Shown here: piece by piece, positions 15,339-27,735 of the stretch
Numbering within the stretch: the stretch's first letter is position 1
How the letters are laid out: each line of letters begins with the position of its first letter
Assembly (NCBI GenBank): GCA_026874595.1
Contig: CM049322.1
Coordinates: 59,646,886 to 59,710,885, forward strand
Origin: Sipunculus nudus
Lineage: Eukaryota; Annelida; Sipuncula; Golfingiida; Sipunculidae
Direction: 5' to 3'
DNA: 64,000 bases
Program-made: the position numbers and the translations under genes
The notes under the pieces: model-generated
Database searches by the model: none
The model's input: the letters and a program-made list of their open reading frames with translations, nothing else
What the model was told of the DNA's origin: nothing

Positions 15339-16536
15339 CTAAAGACAGCTCCAAAGGTCCGACCCGGGAGGACTTATGATAAAACCTAAGGAGAGGTCTA
15401 CTGGCAAAACCAAAAGAGGGGTCCCTAGGTCCAACCCGGGAGGACTAATGATAAAACCTAAAGAGAGGTCTACTGGCAAAACCAAAAGAGGGGTCCCAAG
15501 GTCCAACCCGGGAGTACTAATGATAAAACCTAAAGAGAGGTCTACTGGCAAAACCTAAAGAGAGGTCCCTAGGTCCAATCCGGGAGGACTAATGATAAAA
15601 CCTAAAGAGAGGTCTACTGTCAAAACCTAAAGAGAGGTCCCTAGGTCCAACCGGGGAGGACTAATGACAAAACCAAAACAGAGGTCTACTGGCAAAACCG
15701 AAAGAGAGGTCCCTAGGTCCAACCCGGGAGGACTGATGATAAAACCTAAAGAGAGGTCTACTGCATACCCTAAAGAGAGGACCCAAGGTCCAACCCGGGA
15801 GGACTAAGGAAAATACTTACAGAGAGGTTCCAAGGTCCAACCTGGGAGGACTTATGAGAAAAAACCTAAAGAGAGGGCCCTAGGTCAAACATGGGAGGAC
15901 TAATGACAAAACCTAAAGAGAGGTCTACTGGCAAAACCTAAAGACAGCTCCAAAGGTCCGACCCGGGAGGACTTATGATAAAACCTAAGGAGAGGTCTAC
16001 TGGCAAAACCAAAAGAGGGGTCCCTAGGTCCAACCCGGGAGGACTAATGATAAAACCTAAAGAGAGGTCTACTGGCAAAACCAAAAGAGGGGTCCCTAGG
16101 TCCAACCCGGGAGGACTAATGATAAAACTTAAGGAGAGGTCTACTGGCAAAACCTAAAGAGAGGTCCCTAGGTCCAACCCGGGAGGACTAATGACAAAAA
16201 ACAAAGAGAGGTCCCTAGGTCGAACCCGGGAGATCTACTGGCAAAACCTAAACAGAGGTCCCAAGGTCCAACCCGGGAGGACTAATGACAAAACCAAAGG
16301 AGAGGTCTACTGGCAAAACCTAAAGAGAGGTCCAAATGTCCGACCCAGGAGGACTAATGATAAAACCTAAAGAGAGGTCTACTGGCAAAACCGAAAGAGA
16401 GGTCCCTAGGACCAACCCGGGTGGACTAATGACAAAACCAAAAGAGAGGTCTACTGGCAAAACCTGAAGAGATTTCGATAGGTCCAACCCGGGAGGACTA
16501 ATGACAAAGCCCAAGGAGAGGTCTACTTGCAAAACC
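15339..16536. repeat. 599-bp local tandem duplication in satellite
   Basis: Sequence at 15376 and 15975 is nearly identical over about 0.6 kb, including the rare monomers with GGTCAAACATGGGAGG and AAGACAGCTCC. The equivalent region around 4.5 kb has a single copy, so the duplication happened in this copy only. The right limit is approximate. Confidence 0.75.
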
Positions 16537-18819
16537 TAAGGAGATTTCCCTAGGTCCAACCCGGGAGGACTAATGACAAAACCCAAGGAGTGGTCCACTG
16601 GCAAAACCTAAAGAGATTTCCCTAGGTCCAACCCGCTAGGACTAATTATAAAACCTAAGGAGAGGTCTACTGGCAAAACCTAAAGAGATTTCCCTAGGTC
16701 CAACCTCGGAGGACTAATGACAAAACCTATACTGAGGTCCTTATGTCTAACCCGGGAGGACTAATGACAAAACCGAAAGAGAGGTCCCAAGGTCCAACCC
16801 GGGTGGACTAATGACAAAACCAAAAGAGAGGTCTACTGGCAAAACCTAAAGAGATTTCGATAGGTCCAACCCGGGAGGACTAATGACAAAGCCCAAGGAG
16901 AGGTCTACTGGCAAACCTAAAGAGATTTCCCTAGGTCCAACCGGGGAGGATTAATGACAAAGCCTAAAGAGAAGTCTACTGGCAAAACCTAAATAGATTT
17001 CCCTAGGTCCAACCTCGGAGGGCTAATGACAAAACCTATACTGAGGTCCTTATGTCCAACCCGGGAGGACTAATGACAAAACCGAAAGAGAGGTCCCTAG
17101 GTCCAACCCGGATGGACTAATAACAAAACCAAAAGAGAAGTCTTCTGGCAAAACCTAAAGAGATTTCGATAGGTCCAACCCGGGAGGACTAATGACAAAA
17201 CCTAAAGAGAGGTCCACTGGCAAAACCTAAAGAGATTTCCCTAGGTCCAACCCTGGAGGACTAATTACAAAACCTCAGGAGAGGTCTACTGGTAAAACCT
17301 AAAGAGATTTCCCTATGTCCAACCGGGGAGGATTATTGACAAAGCCTAAAGAGAGGTCTACTGGCAAAACCTAAAGAGATTTCTCTAGGTCCAACCCGGG
17401 AGGACTAATGACAAAACCTATACTGAGGTCCTTATGTCCAACTCGGGAGGACTAATGACAAAACCGAAAGAGAGGTCTCATGGTCCAACCCGGGAGGACT
17501 AATGACAAAACCTAAAGAGAGGTCTTCTGGCAAAACCTTAAGAGAGGTCCCTAGGTCCAACTCGGGAGGACTAATGATAAAACCTAAAGAGAGGTCTACT
17601 GGCAAAACCTAAGGAGAGGTCCCAAGGTCCGACCCGGGAGGACTAATGACAAAACCGGAAGAGGGGTTTCTAGGTCCAACCCGGAAGGGACTAATGAAAA
17701 AACTTAAAGAGAGGTCCCAAGATCCAACCCGGGAGGACTAATGACAAAACTAAAAGAGAGGTCTACTAGCAAAACCTCAAGAGATTTCCCTAGGTCCACC
17801 CCGGGAGGACTAATGACAAAACCTAAAGAAAGGTCCCTAGGTCCAACCCGGGAGGACTAATGACAAAAAATAAAGAGAGGTCTACTGGCAAATCCTAAAG
17901 AGAGGTCCCAAGGTCCAACCCGGGAGGACTAATGATTAAACCTAAAGACAGGTCTACTGGCAAAACCGAAAGAGAGGTCCCTAGGTCCAACCCGGGAGGA
18001 CTAATGATAACAACTAAGGAGAGGTCCACTGGCAAAACCTAAAGAGATTTCCCTAGGTCCAACCCGGGAGGACTAATTACAAAACCTCAGGAGAGGTATA
18101 CTGGCAAAACCTAAAGAGATTTCCCTAGGTCCAACCGGGGAGGATTAATGACAAAGCCTAAAGAGAGGTCTACTGGCAAAACCTAAAGAGATTTCCCTTG
18201 GTCCAACCCGGGAGGACTAATGACAGAACCTATACTGAGTTCCTTATGTCCAACCCGGGAGGACTAATGACAAAACCGAAAGAGAGGTCCCATGGTCCAA
18301 CCCGGGAGGACTAATGACAAAACCTAAAGAGAGGTCTACTGGCAAAACCTTAAAAGAGGTCCCTAGGTCCAACTCGGGAGGACTAATGATAAAACCTAAA
18401 GAGAGGTCTACTGGCAAAACCTAAAGAGAGGTCCCAATGTCCAACCCGGGAGGACTACTGACAAAACCGGAAGAGGGGTCCCTAGGTCCAACCCCGAAGG
18501 GACTAATGAAAAAACTTAAAGAGAGGTTCCAAGATCCAACCCGGGAGGACTAATGACAAAACTAAAAGAGAGGTCTACTAGCAAAACCTAAAGAGATTTC
18601 CCTAGGTCCACCCCGGGAGGACTAATGACAAAACCTAAAGAGAGGTCCCTAGGTCCAACCCGGGAGGACTAATGACAAAAAATAAAGAGAGGTCTACTGG
18701 CAAAACCTAAAGAGAGGTCCCAAGGTCCAACCCGGGAGGACTAATGATAAAACCTAAAGAGAGGTCTACTGGCAAAACCGAAAGCGAGGTCCCTAGGTCC
18801 AACCCGGGAGGACTAATGA

Positions 18820-21800
18820 TAACACCTAAGGAGAGGTCTACTGGCAAAACCTAAAGAGAGGTCCCTAGGTCCAACCCGGGAGGACTAATGACAAAACCAA
18901 AAGAGAGGTCTACTGGCAAAACCTAAAGAGATTTCCCTAGGTCCACCCCGGGAGGACTAATGACAAACCTATACTGAGGTCCTTAGGTCAAACCCGGGAG
19001 GATAATGACAAAACCGAAAGAGAGGTCCCAAGGTTCAACCCGGGAGCACTAATGATACAACCTAAAGAGAGGTCTACTGGCAAAACCTTAAGAGAGGTCC
19101 CTAGGTCCAACCCGGGAGGACTAATGACAAAACCAAAGGAGAGGTCTACTGGCAAAACCTAAAGAGAGGTCCAAAGGTCCGACCCAGGAGGACTAATGAT
19201 AAAACCTAAAGAGAGGTCTACTGGCAAAACCTAAAGAGAGGTCCAAAGGTCCGACCCAGGAGGACTAATGATAAAACCTAAAGAGAGTTCTACTGGCAAA
19301 ACCGAAAAAGAGGTCCCTAGGTCCAATCCGGGTGGACTAATGACAAAACCAAAAGAGAGGTCTACTGGCAAAACCTAAAGAGATTTCCCTAGGTCCAACC
19401 CGGGAGGACTAATGACAAAACCTAAAGAGAGGTCTACTGGCAAAACCTAAAGAGATTTCCCTAGGTCCAACCCGGGAGGACTAATTACAAAACCTCAGGA
19501 GAGGTCTACTGGCAAAACCTAAAGAGATTTCCCTAGGTCCAAGCGGGGTGGATTAATGACCAAGCCTAAAAAGAAGTCTAGAGGCAAAACCTTAAGAGAT
19601 TTCCCTAGGTCCAACCCGGGAGGACTAATGACAAAACCAAAACAGAGGTCTACTGGCAAAACCTAAAGAGAGATCCAAAGGTCCGACCCGGGAGGACTAA
19701 TGATAAAACCTAAACAGAGGTCTACTGGCAAAACCAAAAGAGAGGTCCCTAGGTCCAACCCGGGAGGACTAATGATAAAAACTAAAGAAAGGTCTACTGC
19801 ATAACCTAAAGAGAGGACCAAAAGTCCAACCCGGGAGGACTAATGAAAATACTTACAGAGGGGTTCCAAAGTCCTACCCGGGAGGACTTATGAGGAAAAA
19901 CCTAAAGAGAGGGCCCTAGGTCCGACCCGGGAGGACTAATGACAAAACCTAAAGAGAGGTCTACTGGCAAAACCTAAAGACAGGTCCAAAGGTCCGACCC
20001 GGGAGTACTAATGATAAAACCTAAGCAAGGTCTACTGGGAAAAACAAAAGAGGGGTCCCTAGGTCCAACCCGGGAGGACGAATGATAAAACCTAAAGAGA
20101 GGTCTACTGGCAAAACCTTAAGAGAGGTCCCTAGGTGCAACCTTGGAGGACTAATGATAAAACTTAAGGAGAGGTCTACTGGCAAAACTTAAAGAGAGGT
20201 CCCTAGGTCCAACCCGGGAGGACTAATGACAAAAAATAAAGAGGGGTCCCAAGGTCCGACCCGGGAGGACTAATGACAAAACCTAAAGAGAGGTCTACTG
20301 GCTAAACCGAAAGAGAGGTCCATAGGTCCAACCCGGGAGGACTAATGATAACACCTAAGGAGAGGTCTACTGGCAAAACCTAAAGAGAGGTCCCTAGGTC
20401 CAACTCGGGAGGAATACTGACAAAACCGAAAGAGAGGTCTACTGGCAAAACCTAAAGAGATTTCCCTAGGTCCACCCCGGGAGGACTAATGACAAAACCT
20501 AAGGAGAGGTCTACTGGCAAAACCTAAAGAGATTTCCCTAGGTCCACCCCGGGAGGACTAATGACAAAACCTAAGGAGAGGTCTACTGGCAAAACCTAAA
20601 GAGATTTCCCTAGGTCCACCCCGGGAGGACTAATGACAAAACCTAAGGAGAGGTCTACTGGCAAAACCTAAAGAGATTTCCCTAGGTCCAACCCGGGAGG
20701 ACTAATGACAAAACCTATACTGAGGTCCTTAGGTCCAACCCGGGAGGACTAATAACAAAACCTTAAGAGAGGTCCCTAGGTCCAACCCTGGAGGACTAAT
20801 GACAAAACCTATACTGAGGTCTACTGGCAAAACCTAAAGAGAGGTCCAAATGTCCGACCCAGGAGGACTAATGATAAAACCTAAAGAGAGGTCTACTGGC
20901 AAAACCGAAAGAGAGGTCCCAAGGTCCAACCCGGGTGGACTAATGACAAAACCAAAAGAGAGGTCTACTGGCAAAACCTTAAGAGATTTCCATAGGTCCA
21001 ACCCGGGAGGACTAATGACAAAAACCTAAAGAGAGGTCTACTGCATAACCTAAAGAGAGGACCCAAGGTCCAACCCGGGAGGACTAATGAAAATACTTAC
21101 AGAGAGGTTCCAAGGTCCATCCCGGGAGGACTTATGAAAAAAAGCCTAAAGAGAGGGCCCTAGGTCCAACCCGCGAGGACTAATGACAAAACCAAAAGAG
21201 AGGTCCCTAGGTCCTACCCGGGAGGACTAATGACAAAACCTAAAGAGAGGTCTACTGCAGAACCTAAAGAGAGGACCCTATGTCCAACCCGGGAGGACTA
21301 ATGAAAAAACTTACAGAGAGGTTCCAAGGTCCAACCCGGGAGGACTAATGACAAAACCTAAGGAGAGGTCTACTGGCAAAACCAAAAGAGAGGTCCCTAG
21401 GTCCAACCCGCGAGGACTAATGATAAAACCTAAAGATAGGTCTACTGGCAAAACCTAAAGAGAGGTCCAAAGGTCCGACCCGGGAGGACCAATGATAAAA
21501 CCTAAGGAGAGGTCTACTGGCAAAACCAAAAGAGAGGTCCCTAGGTCCAACCCGGGAGGACTAATGATATAACCTTAAGAGAGTTCTACTGCATAACCTA
21601 AAGAGAGGACCCAAGGTCCAACCCGGGAGGACTAATGAAAATACTTACAGAGAGGTTCCAAGGCCAACCCGGGAGGACTTATGAAAAAAGGCCTAAAGAG
21701 AGGGCCCTAGGTCCAACCCGGGAGGACTAATGATATAACCTTAAGAGAGTTCTACTGCATAACCTAAAGAGAGGACCCAAGGTCCAACCCGGGAGGACTA

Positions 21801-24800
21801 ATGAAAATACTTACAGAGAGGTTCCAAGGCCAACCCGGGAGGACTTATGAAAAAAGGCCTAAAGAGAGGGCCCTAGGTCCAACCCGGGAGGACTAATGAT
21901 ATAACCTTAAGAGAGTTCTACTGCATAACCTAAAGAGAGGACCCAAGGTCCAACCCGGGAGGACTAATGAAAATACTTACAGAGAGGTTCCAAGGCCAAC
22001 CCGGGAGGACTTATGAAAAAAGGCCTAAAGAGAGGGCCCTAGGTCCAACCCGGGAGGACTAATGACAAAACCTAAAGAGAGGTCTACTGGCAAAACCTAA
22101 AGACAGGTCCAAAGGTACGACCCGGGAGGACTAATGTTAAAACCTAAGGAGAGGTCTACTGGCAAAACCTAAATAGAGGTCCCTAGGTCAAACCCAGGAG
22201 GACTAGAGACAAAACCTAAGGAGAGGTCTACTGGCAAAACCAAAAGAGAGGTCCCTAGGTCCAACCCGGGAGGACTAATGATAAAACCTAAAGAGAGGTC
22301 TACTGGCAAAACCTAAAGAGAGGTCCAAAGGTCCGACCCGGGAGGACTAAAGATAAAACCTAAGGAGAGGTCTACTGGCAAAACCAAAAGAGAGGTCCCT
22401 AGGTCCAACCTGGGAGGACTAATGATAAAACCTAAAGAGAGGTCTACTGGCAAAACCTAAAAAGAGGTCCAAAGGTCCGACCCGGGAGGACTAATGATAA
22501 AACCTAAACAGAGGTCTACTGGTTAAACCAAAAGAGAGGTCCCTAGGTCCAACCCGCGCGGACTAATGACAAAACCGAAAGAGAGGTCCCTAGCTCCAAC
22601 CCGGGAGGACTAATGAAAATACTTACAGAGAGGTTCCAAGGTCCAACCCGGGAGGACTAATGATAAAACCTAAAGAGAGGTCTACTGGCAAAACCTAAAG
22701 AGAGGTCCCTAGGTCTAACCCGGGAGGACTAATGACAAAACCTAAAAGAGGTCTACTGGCAAAACCGGAAGAGGTCCCTAGGTCCAACCCGGGAGGACTA
22801 ATGATAAAACCTAAAGAGAGGTCTACTTTCAAAACCTAAAGACAGGTCCAAAGGTCCGACCCGGGAGGACTAATGATAAAACATAAAGAGAGGTCTACTG
22901 GCAAAACCTAAAGAGAGGTCCAAAGGTCCGACCCCGGTGGACTAATGAAAAAACCTAAGGAGAGGTCTACTGGCAAAACCAAAAGAGAGGTCCCTAGGTC
23001 CAACCCGGGAGGACTAATGATAAAACCTAAAGAGAGGTCTACTGGCAAAACCTAAAGAGAGATCCCTAGGTGCAACCCGGGAGGACTAATGATTAAACCT
23101 AAGGAGAGGTCTACTGGGAAAACCAAAAGAGAGGTCCCTAGGTCCAACCCGCGAGGACTAATGACAAAACCAAAACAGAGGTCCCTAGGTCCAACCCGCG
23201 AGGACTAATGACAAAACCTAAAGAGAGGTCCCTAGGTCCAACCCGGGAAGACTAATGACAAAACCAAAAGAGAGGTCCCTAGGACTAACCCGCGAAGAAT
23301 TAATGACAAAACCGAAAGAGAGGTTCCTATGTCCAACCCGGGAGGACTAATGACAAAAACCTAAAGAGAGGTCTACTGCATAACCTAAAGAGAGGACCCA
23401 AGGTCCAACGCGGGAGGACTAATGAAAATACTTACAGAGAGGTTCCAAGGTCCATCCCAGGAAGACTTATGAAAAAAAGCCTAAAGAGAGGGCCCTAGGT
23501 CCAACCCGCGAGGACTAATGACAAAACCGAAAGAGAGGTTCCTAGGTCCAACCCGGGAGGACTGATGACAAAACCTAAAGAGAGGTCTACTGCATAACCT
23601 AAAGAGAGGACCCTAGGTCCAACCCGGGAGGACTAATGAAAATACTTACAGAGAGGTTCCAAGGTCCAACCCGGGAGGACTAATGACAAAACCTAAAGAG
23701 AGGTCTACTGGCAAAACCTAAAGACAGGTCCAAAGGTCCGACCCGGGAGGACTTATGATAAAACCTAAAGATAGGTCTACTGGCAAAACCTAAAGAGAGG
23801 TCCAAAGGTCCGACCCGGGAGGACTAATGATAAAACCTTAAGAGAGGTCTACTGCATAACCTAAAGAGAGGACCCAAGGGCCAACCCGGGAGGACTAATG
23901 AAAATACTTACAGAGAGGTTCCAAGGTCCAACCCGGGAGGACTTATGAAAAAAGGCCTAAAGAGAGGGCCTTAGGTCCAACCCGGGAGGACTAATGACAA
24001 AACCTAAAGAGAGGTCTACTGGCAAAACCTAAAGACAGGTCCAAAGGTCCGACCCGGGAGGACTACGATAAAACCTAAGGAGAGGTCTACTGGCAAAACC
24101 TAATAGAGAGGTCCAAAGGTCCGACCCCGGAGGACTAATGATAAAACCTAAGGAGAGGTCTACTGGCAAAACCAAAAGAGAGGCCCCTAGGTCCAACCCG
24201 GGAGGACTAATGATAAAACCTAAAGAGAGGTCTACTGGCAAAACCTAAAGAGAGATCCCTAGGTGCAACCCGGGAGGACTAATGATAAAACCTAAGGAGA
24301 GGTCTACTGGGAAAACCAAAAGAGAGGTCCCTAGGTCCAACCCGCGAGGACTAATGACAAAACCAAAAGAGAGGTCCCTAGGTCCAACCCGCGAGGACTA
24401 ATGACAAAACCTAAAGAGAGGTCCCTAGGTCCAACCCGGGAAGACTAATGACAAAACCAAAAGAGAGGTCCCTAGGTCCAACCCGCGAGGAATAATGACA
24501 AAACCGAAAGAGAGGTTCCTAGGTCCAACCCGGGAGGACTAATGACAAAAACCTAAAGAGAGGTCTACTGCATAACCTAAAGAGAGGACCCAAGGTCCAA
24601 CCCGGGAGGACTAATGACAAAACCTAAAGAGAGGTCTACTGGCAAAACCTTAAGAGAGGTACCTAGGTCCAACCCGGGAGGACTAATGACAAAACGTAAA
24701 GAGAGGTCCCAAGGTCCAACCTGCGAGGAATAATGACAAAACCTAAAGAGAGGTCCCTAGGTCCAACCCGGGAGGACCAATGACAAAACCTAAAGAGAAA

Positions 24801-27735
24801 TCTACTGGCAAAACCTAAAGAGAGGTCCCAAGGTCCAACCCGGGAGGACTAATGACAAAACCTAAAGAGTGGTCCCAAGGTCCAACCTGCGAGGACTAAT
24901 GACAAAACCTAAAGAGAGGTCCCTAGGTCCAACCCGGGAGGACCAATGACAAAACCTAAAGAGAGGTCTACTGGCAAAACCTAAAGAGAGGGCCCTAGGT
25001 CCAACCTGCGAGGACTAATGACAAAACCTAAAGAGAGGTCTACTGGCAAAACCTTAAGAGAGGTACCTAGGTCCAACCCGGGAGGACCAATGACAAAGCC
25101 TAAAGAGAGGTCTACTGGCAAAACCTAAAGAGAGGTCCCAAGGTCCAACCCGGGAGGACTAATGACAAAACCTAAAGAGAGGTCCCTAGGTCTAACCCGG
25201 GAGGACTAATGACAAAACCTAAAAGAGGTCTACTGGCAAAACCGGAAGAGGTCCCTAGGTCCAACCCGGGAGGACTAATGATAAAACCTAAAGAGAGGTC
25301 TACTTTCAAAACCTAAAGACAGGTCCAAAGGTCCGACCCGGGAGGACTAATGATAAAACATAAAGAGAGGTCTACTGGCAAAACCTAAAGAGAGGTCCAA
25401 AGGTCCGACCCCGGTGGACTAATGATAAAACCTAAGGAGAGGTCTACTGGCAAAACCAAAAGAGAGGTCCCTAGGTCCAACCCGGGAGGACTAATGATAA
25501 AACCTAAAGAGAGGTCTACTGGCAAAACCTAAAGAGAGATCCCTAGGTGCAACCCGGGAGGACTAATGATTAAACCTAAGGAGAGGTCTACTGGGAAAAC
25601 CAAAAGAGAGGTCCCTAGGTCCAACCCGCGAGGACTAATGACAAAACCAAAAGAGAGGTCCCTAGGTCCAACCCGCGAGGACTAATGACAAAACCTAAAG
25701 AGAGGTCCCTAGGTCCAACCCGGGAAGACTAATGACAAAACCAAAAGAGAGGTCCCTAGGACTAACCCGCGAGGAATAATGACAAAACCGAAAGAGAGGT
25801 TCCTAGGTCCAACCCGGGAGGACTAATGACAAAAACCTAAAGAGAGGTCTACTGCATAACCTAAAGAGAGGACCCAAGGTCCAACGCGGGAGGACTAATG
25901 AAAATACTTACAGAGAGGTTCCAAGGTCCATCCCAGGAAGACTTATGAAAAAAAGCCTAAAGAGAGGGCCCTAGGTCCAACCCGCGAGGACTAATGTCAA
26001 AACCGAAAGAGAGGTTCCTAGGTCCAACCCGGGAGGACTTATGACAAAACCTAAAGAGAGGTCTACTGCATAACCTAAAGAGAGGACCCTAGGTCCAACC
26101 CGGGAGGACTAATGAAAATACTTACAGAGAGGTTCCAAGGTCCAACCCGGGAGGACTAATGACAAAACCTAAAGAGAGGTCTACTGGCAAAACCTAAAGA
26201 CAGGTCCAAAGGTCCGACCCGGGAGGACTTATGATAAAACCTAAAGATAGGTCTACTGGCAAAACCTAAAGAGAGGTCCAAAGGTCCGACCCGGGAGGAC
26301 TAATGATAAAACCTTAAGAGAGGTCTACTGCATAACCTAAAGAGAGGACCCAAGGGCCAACCCGGGAGGACTAATGAAAATACTTACAGAGAGGTTCCAA
26401 GATCCAACCCGGGAGGACTTATGAAAAAAGGCCTAAAGAGAGGGCCTTAGGTCCAACCCGGGAGGACTAATGACAAAACCTAAAGAGAGGTCTACTGGCA
26501 AAACCTAAAGACAGGTCCAAAGGTCCGACCCGGGAGGACTATGATAAAACCTAAGGAGAGGTCTACTGGCAAAACCTAATAGAGAGGTCCAAAGGTCCGA
26601 CCCCGGAGGACTAATGATAAAACCTAAGGAGAGGTTTACTGGCAAAACCAAAAGAGAGGCCCCTAGGTCCAACCCGGGAGGACTAATGATAAAACCTAAA
26701 GAGAGGTCTACTGGCATAACCTAAAGAGAGATCCCTAGGTGCAACCCGGGAGGACTAATGATAAAACCTAAGGAGAGGTCTACTGGGAAAACCAAAAGAG
26801 AGGTCCCTAGGTCCAACCCGCGAGGACTAATGACAAAACCAAAAGAGAGGTCCCTAGGTCCAACCCGCGAGGACTAATGACAAAACCTAAAGAGAGGTCC
26901 CTAGGTCCAACCCGGGAAGACTAATGACAAAACCAAAAGAGAGGTCCCTAGGTCCAACCCGCGAGGAATAATGACAAAACCGAAAGAGAGGTTCCTAGGT
27001 CCAACCCGGGAGGACTAATGACAAAAACCTAAAGAGAGGTCTACTGCATAACCTAAAGAGAGGACCCAAGGTCCAACCCGGGAGGACTAATGACAAAACC
27101 TAAAGAGAGGTCTACTGGCAAAACCTTAAGAGAGGTACCTAGGTCCAACCCGGGAGGACTAATGACAAAACGTAAAGAGAGGTCCCAAGGTCCAACCTGC
27201 GAGGACTAATGACAAAACCTAAAGAGAGGTCCCTAGGTCCAACCCGGGAGGACCAATGACAAAACCTAAAGAGAGGTCTACTGGCAAAACCTAAAGAGAG
27301 GTCCCAAGGTCCAACCCGGGAGGACTAATGACAAAACCTAAAGAGTGGCCCCAAGGTCCAACCTGCGAGGACTAATGACAAAACCTAAAGAGAGGTCCCT
27401 AGGTCCAACCCGGGAGGACCAATGACAAAACCTAAAGAGAGGTCTACTGGCAAAACCTAAAGAGAGGGCCCTAGGTCCAACCTGCGAGGACTAATGACAA
27501 AACCTAAAGAGAGGTCTACTGGCAAAACCTTAAGAGAGGTACCTAGGTCCAACCCGGGAGGACCAATGACAAAGCCTAAAGAAAGGTCTACTGGCAAAAC
27601 CTAAAGAGAGGTCCCAAGGTCCAACCCGGGAGGACTAATGACAAAACCTAAAGAGAGGTCCCAAGGTCCAACCTGCGAGGACTAATGACAAATCCTAAAG
27701 AGAGGTCCCTAGGTCCAACCCGGGAGGACCAATGA
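18820..27735. repeat. Higher-order repeat copy I (8,916 bp)
   Basis: Landmarks such as CCTTAGGTCAAACCC (18981) and the odd monomer AAAAAGAAGTCTAGAGGC (about 19567) recur exactly 8,916 bp later in copy II. The left breakpoint is near 18820: to its left the sequence reads GATAACACCTAAGGAG, whereas the joint between copies I and II reads GACAAAACCTAAGGAG. Inside, a ~2.48-kb block is tandemly duplicated (AGGTCTAACC at 22711 and 25188). Few substitutions separate copies I and II, for example GGTTCAACC versus GGTCCAACC at the monomer before GGGAGCACT. Confidence 0.85.

Larger units (their letters stand above)
1..18819. repeat. Left part of satellite: older, rearranged higher-order organisation
   Basis: A landmark monomer with CCTTAGGTCAAACCC followed by a shortened GGATAATG occurs at 975, 8080 and 18981, so spacing here is 7,105 and then 10,901 bp instead of the 8,916 bp seen further right. 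The start of the window matches 7103 onward. The segment 4583-4795 matches 15938-16150 (offset 11,355), and 7103 matches 18004 (offset 10,901). The change of offset between these anchors means several hundred bases were gained or lost in one copy, around 5.5-7 kb. Offsets drop again by 477 near 10.0-10.5 kb because of a local duplication. I read this as an earlier generation of higher-order repeats, since rearranged. Confidence 0.75.
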
